From: Nilaparvata lugens
Taxonomy: Eukaryota > Arthropoda > Insecta > Hemiptera > Delphacidae
Reading direction: 5' to 3'
Assembly: GCF_014356525.2 (NCBI RefSeq)
Contig: NC_052505.1
Span: 4,696,984-4,760,983, forward strand
DNA length: 64,000 nt
The stretch's first letter is position 1. Each line of letters begins with the position of its first letter. The position numbers and the translations under genes are program-made. Under the pieces are notes generated by a model, which made no database searches, was not told where the DNA came from, and saw only the letters and a list, made by a program, of their open reading frames with translations. This document shows, piece by piece, positions 13,301 to 25,700 of the stretch.

Positions 13301-13495
13301 ATAACTTATCCTGTATATTATTAGCTGGGGGTGCCGAATTTGGATCCGACATCTCTCCGGTCAAGCTTCATCCATGGTATGTGTTTTAAGCTAAGTTAAA
13401 ACACAAGCTTATCTTGTTCACTCACTTTGTGAACAAGATAATATAAAATATCCAATCAGAAGAATGACTCAGAGGAATTTCTATTATTTTTGGTT
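10330..13495. repeat. Degenerate satellite, unit about 270-290 bp, eleven core copies
   Basis: The core CGAATCTGGAATCAGATTTG recurs at about 10544, 10812, 11101, 11225, 11507, 11783, 12053, 12479, 12767, 13060 and 13223, mostly 268-293 bases apart with some shortened units. Each unit also holds CAGGAGATATGACCATTTGA, TTTGCAGCTTCATAACTCA and CAGGTCAAGCTTTATCTATG. A special 160-bp block with AAGCTAAGTTAAAACACAAG and a TTGTTCACTCACTTTGTGAACAA hairpin occurs at about 12256-12420 and again at 13325-13490, nearly identical, suggesting higher-order duplication. Short frames on the plus strand repeat the phrase ARNTNLESDLQNSLPFRRYD, but every unit is interrupted and it is read here as a by-product of the repeat. 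The array ends about 60 bases past the poly(A) signal of the split gene. Confidence 0.9.
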
Positions 13496-13551
13496 TTTAA
13501 CGTTACAATAAAAATAAAATATACTTTCACGATCACAAAACAAAGCAAAGC

Positions 13552-13557
13552 TTTATT
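13552..13557 (-). terminator. Poly(A) signal AATAAA of the split gene
   Basis: AATAAA on the minus strand lies about 57 bases past the TAA stop of exon 12, the usual place for a short 3' untranslated region. It is followed by a GT- and T-rich stretch (GCTTTGTTTTGTGATCG) suitable as a downstream cleavage element. Confidence 0.6.
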
Positions 13558-13613
13558 GAATTTCACAAATATGTGTTTCTCTTGGAACCTGCAATATGGT
13601 TGTCTTCAAAGTC

Positions 13614-13750
13614 TTATTTTTCCACAGTGTGTAATATTTGTCTCTCAATGAATTCAGCTATCTCCGTCACGCACACATCAGCATCTATTTCCGCTCTCGT
13701 CTCGGCAAAATTGAGAAGAGTCACAGTTATGTACTCGATCAAGTTTATTA
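13614..13750 (-). CDS. Exon 12: terminal coding exon with stop
   Basis: The acceptor ATGTTTCTCTTTGCAG is excellent. The two bases TA complete an Ile codon with exon 11, then the frame reads NLIEYITVTLLNFAETRAEI, continues through DADVCVTEIAEFIERQILH and ends TVEK with TAA at 13616-13614. A poly(A) signal follows about 60 bases downstream. The sequence looks like a folded helical C-terminus. A satellite block starts just past the transcript end, at about 13495. Confidence 0.75.
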
Positions 13751-16700
13751 CTGCAAAGAGAAACATATTATAAAACGAAATCTAAAATTTTGGAAGATAA
13801 TTATTAAATTTATGATAGATGGTAATTCAAATCAGTAAGAATGAGTAGAGGAAGAAGATGAATAGTTAGAAGAACAGCAATAGGAAGAAAAAAGTAAGAA
13901 GGATGGGGAGAAGAAGATGAACAATAATATAATTACTAGTAGTTCTGTGAACAGTAGACCTCGCGCTCAGTAAGTTACATTGACCTGTTGTTATGTTTTC
14001 TAAAAAAAATTAATAAATAATTTATCAATTTAAAATGTCTAGAAAAAATCCAAAATAAACATAGAGCTTTCTGTCCTATCGTACCGTGACGTGTCGTCCC
14101 GGAATGTGAGTGTGAGCGCTGTTATCAGGCCAGGCTGCCGTCGATACGCCAATCCCATCAACCCAACAGACAACATTCTGTGTTTGCGAAAAATCGGTTT
14201 GATAAATTAACAAAATAAACTACCATAATGCTAATTTTCTACAAACTTCATTTCTCACTTTTCATGATTTTAGAAATCAATTTCTTTTCAATAATATTTG
14301 TTGCAATTTTGATCATCAGATTAAAAAAGAAAATGTAAAAAAATGTTTTCTATCAATAACTCCAAACTCTGAACTAGAATTATGGCCTCAGCTTATGGAA
14401 AGACAAAGTAGACAACTGTCTACTAACGTTGATGGAAAGATACATTTTCAAGATGTTCGATGTTTTTGAACGGGCAGTATTATAGCATAGAGAAACAATA
14501 GCGTAAGTAGATATCCCATGGTATAGGGAATTTATGTCGCAACTTTTACTGTTATCTCAAGCCGATTACTGGCGATTATTGTCAATTTTTACTGTTTTGT
14601 TGGGGTGAGAGTGTATGAACGGCACAATTTGAGAGACTACCAGCGTCACACAGCTTCATATGAAAGAACTAAGTGAACTATCCGCTTATGATAACAGTAA
14701 AAGTTGCGACATAAATTCCCTATACCATGGGATATTTACTTATTCTATTGTTTCTCTATGATTATAGTCCACTAGACAGCTGATTTATGATGAATAATTC
14801 TATAGTCTAATTTTTACGGTAATATTAGCGTATAAAGGAGGCTCCTTTTTCCTTTTATAATATCCTTGAAATGCAAAATTTCCAAAAACCTTGTATACAC
14901 GTCGACGCGCAATTTAAAAGAACATAGGTACCTGTCAAATTCCATGAAAATCCATTACCGCGTTTCGCCGTAAAAGCGCAACATACAAACATTTAAACAT
15001 AAAGAGAAATGCCAAACCGTCGACTTGAATATAAGACCTCACTTCGCTCGGTCAATTATCAGTAAGAGGATGAAGAACAGATATAGGAAGAACAACAGTG
15101 AGAAGGAGAAGAAAAGTAAGGAGGAGAAGGAGAAGGAGAAAAAGAAAAATATAGTAATAAGATGAAGAACAGAGTAAGAAGAAGAAGCACAGTAGGAGGA
15201 AGAAGAAGTACAATTTCCTTTTTCTTCTTCTTCTCCTTCTCGTACTGCTTCTCTGATTTCCTCTTTCTTTTTATTTTCCTCAGATAAGTTTAGAACCTTT
15301 TCTCCGAAAATTGAGAGTGAGATAATCTTTGATAGAAAATTAAGTTATTTTTATTTTTTTTTATTTTATTTTATTTATTGTATAAAATACTATAATCATA
15401 ATACAATTATGACATTGGAGGAAAAACTAGGCTAAGCCTGTACTATTTCTCTCCAAAAATTTTTATAAAATGTTAATGTTGTCCAAAAAATAAGGTAATA
15501 TAGTAAGTCACACACTGCTTCGTCACTTGATTTTCGGTCCAGAAATGATGATTTAAAATTTTGAAGGTTGATTTTATACTCTAAATGAATCACAATAAAT
15601 TATAAACTTTAGAAATATTGCACTTATTTAAAAAATTTGAATACAAAATCAAAAACCTACTCACTATTTGTTATTCACAGCTCTAAAATATATTTAGTTA
15701 TAGTCATAATTTATTGGATAACGTGAAAAAATTACAATGCAATTATTTTAGTGATTGATATGCAGTGTCGCCATGTTTTTATTTGATGAACCATAAAATT
15801 TTGATAAAAAAACAAGTTCTCCACGTTTGATCAAAACGACTGAAGCTGGGTTCGCATAGAACAGTGAAAATATAATTAATTCTCATAGGTTCTAATTAGA
15901 CAATTCACACTCAGCCCGGCCGAGTGAGTATGAATAATACCATTTAAACTCATGGTAATTATGTTTTCACTGTCGTGTGCAAATCCAGCTTTAGGAAGTG
16001 ATATTTCTCATGTATGAATCTGATGGAATTTGTAACATTGAAGTCAAATTATTAAATCCTTTCCTAATATTGATTAGGCTATTTAGATTCAGACTTACAT
16101 CTCATGTCATTGGATCATCAAATTCTGAAGCTGAAATCTTATTGATTCCTATAGGCTATTTATTTGGAGGGTTAAGTGTAAGAGAGGGCCGACTGCGCCC
16201 TAACTTCGCCCTCCCAGTTATAAAATAAAGGCAGTCATTCTATTCTATTCTATTCTATTCTATTCTATTCTATTCTATTTATTCTATTCTATTCTATCTA
16301 TTCTATTCTATTCTATTCTATTCTATTCTATTCTATTCTATTCTATTCTATTCTATTCTATTCTATTCTATTCTATTTATTCTATTCTATTATTCTATTC
16401 TATTCTATTCTATTCTATTCTATTCTATTCTTCTATTCTATTCTATTCTATTCTATTCTATTCTATTCTATTCTATTCTATTCATTCTATTCTATTCTAT
16501 TCTATTCTATTCTATTCTATTCTATTCTATTCTATTCTATTCTATTCTATTCTATTCTATTCTATTCTATTCTATTCTATTCTATTCTATTCTATTCTAT
16601 CTATTCTATTCTATCTATTCTATTCTATTCTATTCTATTCTATTCTATTTTGGTCTAATTTAGACTTACTTCTCATGTCATTGTCCGATAGCTGTTGTAA

Positions 16701-19700
16701 CTCGTTTGATCCAACTCCTGTATAAACAGTTTCAAAAAAATGTCTGATATTCTTTTTCAGCAATTTCATCACTCGTTGCTGCAGATAATCCAGTGAATCG
16801 AAAAATCTTTCTTTAGAATTCAGCTGCTTTATTCTCATCAGCTCAATAGTATTGTCACTTGATAGCGCCGATGAGGATTCCTGTATTCAGGTGGACATTC
16901 ATCAATTTATTGGATAATTTAAGAGACTTGAAATGTTGTCTAACAATCTTAAAATGTCAATAAAGCATTTCAAGTCTCTTCAACTATGGAAAAGTTACAC
17001 AGCATCAATATTCAGGCTACAAACTTAACTTATTGGATATATTTATCGAACTCAATTTTTTTTGCCATGAAATTACAAATCAAGTAGACAAAATGCAATG
17101 GAGTTAAAAAATAAATATATTATACATGAATACAGTAGCTAGTGCTTAATTAATGATAGTATAAAGTTCAAAGATAAAACAAATGTACAAAGCTTTGCAA
17201 GAAGTCAAATGAAGATACAATAATATTATGTATACCTATTGTGACACTACAAATCAAACTGATATTATAATCAATTCCACCAATTTATTAATGAGTTAAT
17301 TCAATTTATCGAATCCAGTTTATCAATCTGCTTTATAAGAAATTCAGGAGTTTTGTAATGTAAACATCATTGAATTCATGATTAACTATTTTCAATCATT
17401 ACATATTTGTTGAATAATTCAGAGAAATATAGTTGATTTGGATAGTTTTTTCATTCACCTAACATCCACTTCTCTTATTGATGAATCGAATCATTTGGAA
17501 TAATATTCAAAGTGAAAAACCTTCAATGTTAAGATAGTTCAGAAGTTTTCAAACGTATTATTTTATTTAAAACGTTTAAACGTTTCATTTCCACTTTTAG
17601 AAATATTTCAATAATTATTATAGTGAGGTTCACGTTATAATGGCAGTGTTTGATTAGCAATATGGTATTGCTATCCTTGTCAATCATTCAACAAAGCGGA
17701 TAGTACTATATCTTTCTCGCTTTGCTCTGTTGCCAAATCGTCTTTAAACAATTATAAATTAACAAAATATTTCATCTTAATTATAGAAATTCATTATTAA
17801 ATTATTGAAAAATATAATTTTATGCTTGTTAAATTTAATTGATTATTTTAAACGAGAATGAACAGTTATTATTACATCAATAAACCTGTATCAGCTACCA
17901 TCTATAGAAGGCATTGACAAGACAGAGGATCGGCAACGTTGTTCTCCTATCTTCCTTCGCTGCCATTGTAACGTGGACCTCAATATAGTAGGTAATTAAA
18001 TATGAGCTTTGTATGCACATTCTTTTGGAATGTAAATAAGATGAATGAAACAAAATGTAATAAATAATGTAAAAATAACAATAGCTGCAAACAAGGCGTA
18101 CTTTGTCCACATGAAACTAATGAAGTCAAAGCTCTTATCACGCATGTCTAAGCTGCGGCTCTACAAAACACTGATCAGACCAGTGGCCACCTATGGTGCT
18201 GAGACGTGGACGCTGACTAGTAGAGAAGAGCAAGCATTGCGTGTTTTTGAGAGAAAAATTGTAAGGCGTATCATGGGACCAGTCAGGACAGAATATGGGT
18301 GGCGTATCAGAAATAATGAAGAGATTGCCAATTTCATGGGACCAGAAGATATTGTACGAGTTACAAAGGCGCAACGGTTGAGATGGTTGGGGCATGTCCA
18401 GAGAATGGAGCACTGCAGACTACCACATAAGTTGTTAAAAAGTAAAATGATTGGTACGCGTAGAAGAGGAAGGCCCAGGAGGAGATGGCTGGAAGATGTG
18501 AGTGCCGATTTGCGTGTTTTGGGCATCAGAGGATGGGAGAATGTGGCGGAGAGGAGAGACGATTAGAGGAAACACGACATGCAGTCAATATTATAAGTAA
18601 ATAATTGAAAGTGTTGAAAATGGTCGCTAGACGTTCGAAAGTACGGTACTTTCAGTCAGTAAGTGAAAGTTTTTAATTATTTACTTGATATTTGACTGTT
18701 TAGAATGATCGCTAGATGGTCGAAAGTCCTTCAGTCAGTAAGTGAAAGTTTTTAATTATTTACTTAATAATTGACTGCATGTCGTGTTTAAATACATAGA
18801 AAAAATGTGTGTTAATATATATCAGCTCGGAATGGATCAAGAAACCATCACCTTTAAACATATTTTGTTCACTTACTGACTGGACTACTTTCGGGCGACA
18901 AGTGTTCATCCTCAATACCGGTACGGTAGCCCAAATGTTAGTCCAGTCAGTAACTGAACAGAATTGTTAATTACTCAAATAATTGACTACATATGTCGTT
19001 GTATAGAACATCCAAATAGTGTACTAATACATCGCTGTTTGGAATTGCTCAAGAAACCATCATATCTCAATATTGATTGAGGTAACTCGATCCTAAATCG
19101 AAGCAACGAAATGTAGTTATTTATTCATTTATACATTGATACATATATACCATATCATTCTCAATCATCATAAAATAGATTAACAGTAAGAAAAATTTCA
19201 ACTTGAAAATGACCTAGGTTATGGTAGAAACTAGTCGTTGTAATATTTTAAATAATAAAGAGTACTTCAAGTTTCAATATTGTTTTATTAATTAACAGTA
19301 AGATTTACCTCGTCGGAATAGAACTCCTCTTCGTTAATTATTTCTTCAAATTCCTCTACGGACAATTCTCCCCTCAGAAGTTTTTGTGAACTTATCCAAT
19401 CCTTCAATTTTGAATTATAGATCTGAAAAAAGCAATCCAGTCAGTGCATTTGGTCAATTAGAAGAGCTCTTGTTAGGTACAAAAGAAAGTTTCTATTCTC
19501 AAGTGATATGCAGATCGAGCATTATGATATAGGAATGTCTTGGCAGTATATATTATTATTATTAGCGTATGGCACATCTTATATATATAGACGCACTCAA
19601 ACACATAGGTGGTCAAAGAAAAATCTGGTCATGGGACCGTTGTCAGGTTAATAAAAAATTGTAAAAATATCAAATTTTGATGTCGAGGTTGTCAATGTAG

Positions 19701-22700
19701 TGTAGTGATTGTGGAGAAGCCGAGATAAAATCATTCAAATCGCCTTGGTAGGCACGTATATTACAATTTCTGATGATGTGCTTCATCGTCTGTCTAGCTT
19801 CTCCACAATCACAAACAGGGGAAGGTAAACTGCCCCAGTCATTGAGAGAAGCTCCGCTTCTCCCGTGGCCAGTCCTAACCCTGTTGAGGGCCGCCCACGT
19901 CCGTCTTGGCAGTTCAAATCCAGCCACATTTACACCAATTGAGTATCCAAAGCAGATGCTGAGGGGGTTTTTTCCATCCACTCTTCCTCCCAGCTTGCTC
20001 TCATGGAAAAATTTCCATCACTCAGTTGCTCTCCGGCAGTATATATACCTAATTATGTTTGGTAAGTATAGTACCTAATTATTTGTTGTGAAAAAGCTCT
20101 AATAGAATTAGAAAATATGAGTTTATTTGAAACTATAGTAAGGTCCACGTTATAATATCAGTGTAGGAAGATAGCATAACAACGACGTTGCCGATCCCCT
20201 GTCTTGTCAATGCCTTCTATAGACGGTAGCTGATACAGGTTTATTAATGTAATATTAACTGTTCATTCTCATTTAAAATAATCAATTATATTTTATAAGT
20301 TATAAATTATGTTTTTTTTATAACTACATAATGAATTTTCATAAATTAAGATGAAATATTTAGTTTATTAATTATACATTGTTAAAACACGATCTGGCAA
20401 CAGAGCAAAACGAGAAAGAGATAGCGCCTTCCGCTTTAGCAATACCATTGATAATCAAACACTGCCATATGTTGGCATAAACAATGCCAACGTGGGCCTC
20501 ACTATAGTAATGTTGTATAAAGCTCTAAAAGCTTGAACAGAATTGGAAAATATAAGTTTATTTGAAACTATAACGTACCCAGTAGACATGGAGACAATAA
20601 AATGTGAGTTATTGAATCTCTTAATTACACTTGGGCCAATACACCTACTATAATTTACTTCTTTGATATATTAAGGCTAGTTTCACACTCATTCGGTTCG
20701 TTTTGTTTTCGGTTCGTTTTCGGCAAATTCCGATAGGTGTGAAACGGTGATTCGGTTTGAATTCGGTACCGAATAGAAACCGCATAGAACCGAAACGCCC
20801 ACTTGACTCTAATAAATTCCATCAGGTTTCAATTCGTTGCTAGCGAGAGGCTACGTTCACACACACTTTCGGTTCGGTTCGGTTCGTTTCGTTCTCGGTT
20901 CGTTTTCGGCAAATTCCGATGTGAAACGATGATTCGGTTTGAATTCGGTACCGAATAGCAACCGTATATAGCACCGAACGCCCCCTCGACACGAATAGGT
21001 TTCATCATATTCGAATTCGTTGCTAGGGAAACAGGAAAAAACAAAGTTTTTTACACACGCTTGCCTTTTTTGTTTTTATTTTAACCTGATTTTGTGGTTA
21101 TCTGTTTCAAAATTTTCCAAGTCAAAATCATATGGTCAATTCATTTCTGTTAGTTCACTTTTATTTCTCAATTAATAGTTTGCTAAAAAAGTATGAAAGA
21201 TATAAATTAAAACTCAGGGAGAATTTCTTTTTTCACGAATATTACATGATTTCATCAAAATGGAGAGAAGAGATGAAGTTTATATACCATGTGTCAAAAC
21301 AAGGAACAAATTTTCAATTTAAAAAATAATCTCTCTGAACATCCAAAATTAACATAATCAAAAAGAAACTATTCAAATAATTCACAATTTTCAATTAACT
21401 TTAAAATTTTGTTGTTCAAGGAATAACATCTTAGCCTGCAATTTAACACCAGCTGTCATATTTAAATATACCTGCTGCATGAACTGTGAAAATCCAAACA
21501 CGGCTGTGCTTGAGAAGAAAATACCTAATTAGAACCGTACGAATTAAAACCTGACATGTATGAAAGCCTCATTCGTTTTCGGTAACGAACCGAACCGAAT
21601 GAAACCGAATGCGTGTGAAGCTAGCCTAATTGTGAAACAAGTAATTTTTTTATTGAGTTAAGATGTAGACTGAGGAACTACAGTGTAATTGTTATGTAGT
21701 GTAAACACTGATAGTAACTTGAAAATCTAAAATTATCTTCAGTATTCAAAAAGTATATTTTTCAAGTAAAAACCTTTAAATTTACCCCTGTTTTTTAGTC
21801 AGTGTGTGATGGTTTTAAGAATTCACAGATCATCCTTATGCTTAGCAAGAACTGGAATCCCACAAGTATTTTATCATGAGGCTAAATTAATATAATATTA
21901 TTATTATTAATATAATATTATTATTATATATCAGTTCTTGCTAAGCACAAGGATGATCTGTGAATTCCTAAAACCGTCACACAGTGACAAAAAAACAGGG
22001 GTAAATGCAAACGTTTTTTCATGAAAAATATACTTTTTGAATAGTATGATGACTGAAGATAATTTTAGATCTATCAGTGTTTACACAACATAACAATTTC
22101 ACATTAGTTCCTCAGACTACATCTTAACCCAATAAAAAAATTACTTGTATCACAATTAATTTATCAAAGAAGTAAATTATATGGGAATTTAGTCTTTTTT
22201 CGTTAGGATTACTGTTGAATATAAATAAAAATGAAAATCTGAATACCAACTTTTTTAAACTGTTTACTCAAAGTTTTGGAGTAATTAAGATTTTTATTTA
22301 TATGGGAATTTATAATACTGTAATTTGCTTACAGTAAAAGTAAAAATGATGTAGTTGAGTTTGTAAAGTATAACTCTGTTCAAGAGAATATGAATGAGAA
22401 GAGATAAAAATATTTCTGGAAAATTTTATTATATAATTAAAATTTGGGAGAGAGACAGTTTTGGGTTTTAGCATGTTGACCTCTCCCAATCATTATAAAT
22501 TTATTTATTTATTTATCATTCACAATAAACTTACGGACAAAGAAACAGATTACAGTCCAAAACTGGTTCTATATGGTATGTTCTTGAATTTTAATGAAAT
22601 GGAAGAGATAAACTCACCATTATTATACCAGCAACTAGAAGTGGAACCTCCTCAGAAACTCTTTTCCTAACAAAGGTTTCAATAACAGAATTCAATAGAT

Positions 22701-25700
22701 GATTAACAGCAACACCAACTTCGACAGGCTGAAAAAATGTTCTTGCAATGTGTAAATGTGTTAATGCATTAAGAATAAGAATAAGAATCTCTATTATCAT
22801 AGACATTGTTAACAATGCATTGATAAACGTCAAAAATAGGTACTAGGTAATACATAATACAATTAATATATACAAATGATATTAGCCTACAAATATTTGG
22901 TCCAGTCAATTACATAAAATTCTTGTATGTTAAATAAACTTTCAGCTTTTAGTACAATTTTAAATTTTCTTTTTTAAGAATGTAAGAGGCAATGCCTTAA
23001 TTTATTTGTAGTGGTAATGAATTGTACAGTTTAACAGATGTGTACAGATGATTTTTTGTGACGTGGTGAACCTGAGCTTTTGAACTCTGATATTATTCCT
23101 ATTCCTGGTTTCATATCCATGAAAGTCACTATTTAATTAAAAAAATCCAGATTACTATGTACATAACTTACACTAAATAATACATACGAAGAATAGACAG
23201 TTATTGAGAAAACTATTTATGAATATAAATTGAAAAGAAGATCGTTCTACCTAGAACATGTAAAAAAAATACATAGAAAGAGTCCAAAAGTAGAAAAATG
23301 TATATTTTCGGAAAAAATGATCAACTTTACTATAGTGAGGTCCATGTTATAATGACAGTGGAGGAAGATAGGAGAAAAACGTGGCCGATCCTCCGACATG
23401 TAAACGCCTTCTATAGACAGTAGCTGATACAGGTTTATTGATGTGTAATATTAACGGTTCATTCTCTTTTAAAATATTCAATTATATTATTTTATTAAGC
23501 AATAAATTATATTTTTAAATAATTTCGTAATAAATTTTCATAATTAAGATAAAATATTTCGTTAATTAATGATTAACTCCACATTGTTGAAAGACGATCT
23601 GGCAACAGGGAGAAAGTGAGAAAGAGATAGCGCTATCCGCTTTGTTGAATGATAGACAAGGATATAGCAATACCATTGCTAATCAAACACTGTCATTATA
23701 ATGGTGGATCTCACTATAGAACAAAATGGTTGTAATATAGATTAAAATTGATGTATCGGTATTAAAAGAGTAATAGGTAGGATATAATTGAGAGGATATC
23801 ACAATTTGGCTCGTATAGTCATCATGCGATGGGACGTAATGAGCCACTATTCCCTAGAGGTGACTGAAATAGAGTTAATGATAGTTATTATCTTGAAATA
23901 TATGAATTCATAATTCAGGGCTATTTTCATTTATTTATGAAATTATTATATTAATTTCAAAGGGTACTAGTTCTATGAACAGTAGATCTCACGCAGTATT
24001 CTCATCTACAAGTACCTGATTGAAAGATTGAAACTATAGACCTTATGGAAATACAGCAATATACTGGCTTCTCCACACATCTGTGTAATCACTTGTCAGC
24101 TGATTTATGATGAATATTCTATAGTCTGATTTTTACTCTAATTTTGGCGTATGAAGGAGGCTCCTTTTCCTTTTATATTATCCTTGAAATGCAAAATTTC
24201 CAAAAACCTTGTATATACGTCGACGCGCAATTAAAAAAGGAACATACCTGTCAAATTTCATGAAAATCTATTACCGCGTTTCGCCGTGAATGCGCAACAT
24301 ATAAACATTTAAACATTAAGAGAAATGCCAAACGGTCGATTTGAATCGGTCAATAACTCTATTTTATAGATAATTACTATCTTTCAAAGAAAAATATGTC
24401 AAAGAATATATCAGAATATAGATATGCTTACCAGTTTAAACTTTTCTTTCCTTGATTTTTGGACACCCATGAATAATAGGTCTGTGATCTCTGAAAAGAT
24501 TGAAAATACGCCTCATTGAAATTTCTCAATAAAAGAAAAAATATCAAACCCACAATACATTATTATCTCAAGAATATTATAAATTACCAATGAGCAAAAT
24601 ATTTTCAAATAATGGTTATGAGAGAAATATTGAGGACTATATTAGGAAGCTGGGTGTGGTGTCAGGGGATGGAGACGTCAGGCTGCTGATATATAAAGAC
24701 GAGTGGAGAGGCTTATTGGAGGAGGTCAAGGCTCTGAATGAGCTGTAACAACAAGGAGTTACCTAACCTAACCTAACCTAACCTAACCTAAGTATAAGTA
24801 GGAATTAATTGAACGAATAAAACATTGACGTTGTCAATACCACTATATTTGTTTAAAAATAGAGAATGCAACTATATTTTTTCAAAAATTGTGAATATCA
24901 CTATATTTGTTCAAAAATTGTGGTATCGACAGTATCAATGTCTATGGAAAAATACCAATACATATTTTCCCATACAATCAAATTAGAAATACACTTGTTT
25001 CATAGTAGGCCTTTGCAGATTTGTTTCAATGAGCTACAGTAATTTCTCTAGAAAATACTCAAATATTGATAATTATTCTCTAATTTTGTTTTTTTTTTTT
25101 TGCTATATTGATTCACCTCCCTCACCTCCACATCAATAACTTTAAGATCTTGAATTTGAATAGAATATCAATAGGTCTATTATTACCAATAATATATCAG
25201 CATATTTCAATAAACTTAAATTCCTAATAGTATGAAAAGGCACGTTAAGTGGATGTAGGCTGAAGGCCGGGACACATATAACCGCACCGAGCCCGCGCCA
25301 ACATAAGCCCCCGACACGGTGATGGTGGTAGGAGAACACACATATCCGTGCGACAGCCGTGTCTCAGTTCTGTAGTGCTAACTGTGGTCCTATTTCTGAA
25401 TGTGTTAAACTTCTTTTAATAATATATCAATATTAAAATCTTGCTACATTCGATTTGTCACCTGGTCATATGGGACATATATTTTATCTCATATTGATCA
25501 GGATTTTAGAGTTTTAATTTGTAAAAGTTTAATAAACAGTGTTTTTGCCCTTGAACAATTTTTGTCATCGACAGAAAAGATTGTTTATTTCATTTGTTGT
25601 CAAAATTAATGTAGCTTCTCTTTTGTTTTTAGTAACAAACGTGCTGCTTGTGCGACAGATAAAAATATGTACTTGAAATGGCTTCATGTTTGGCATTGAC

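Noticed and set aside
16236..16649. TTCTA array considered as a CRISPR-like or coding repeat
   Set aside because: It is a simple pentanucleotide satellite with no spacers, in an intron of a eukaryotic gene.
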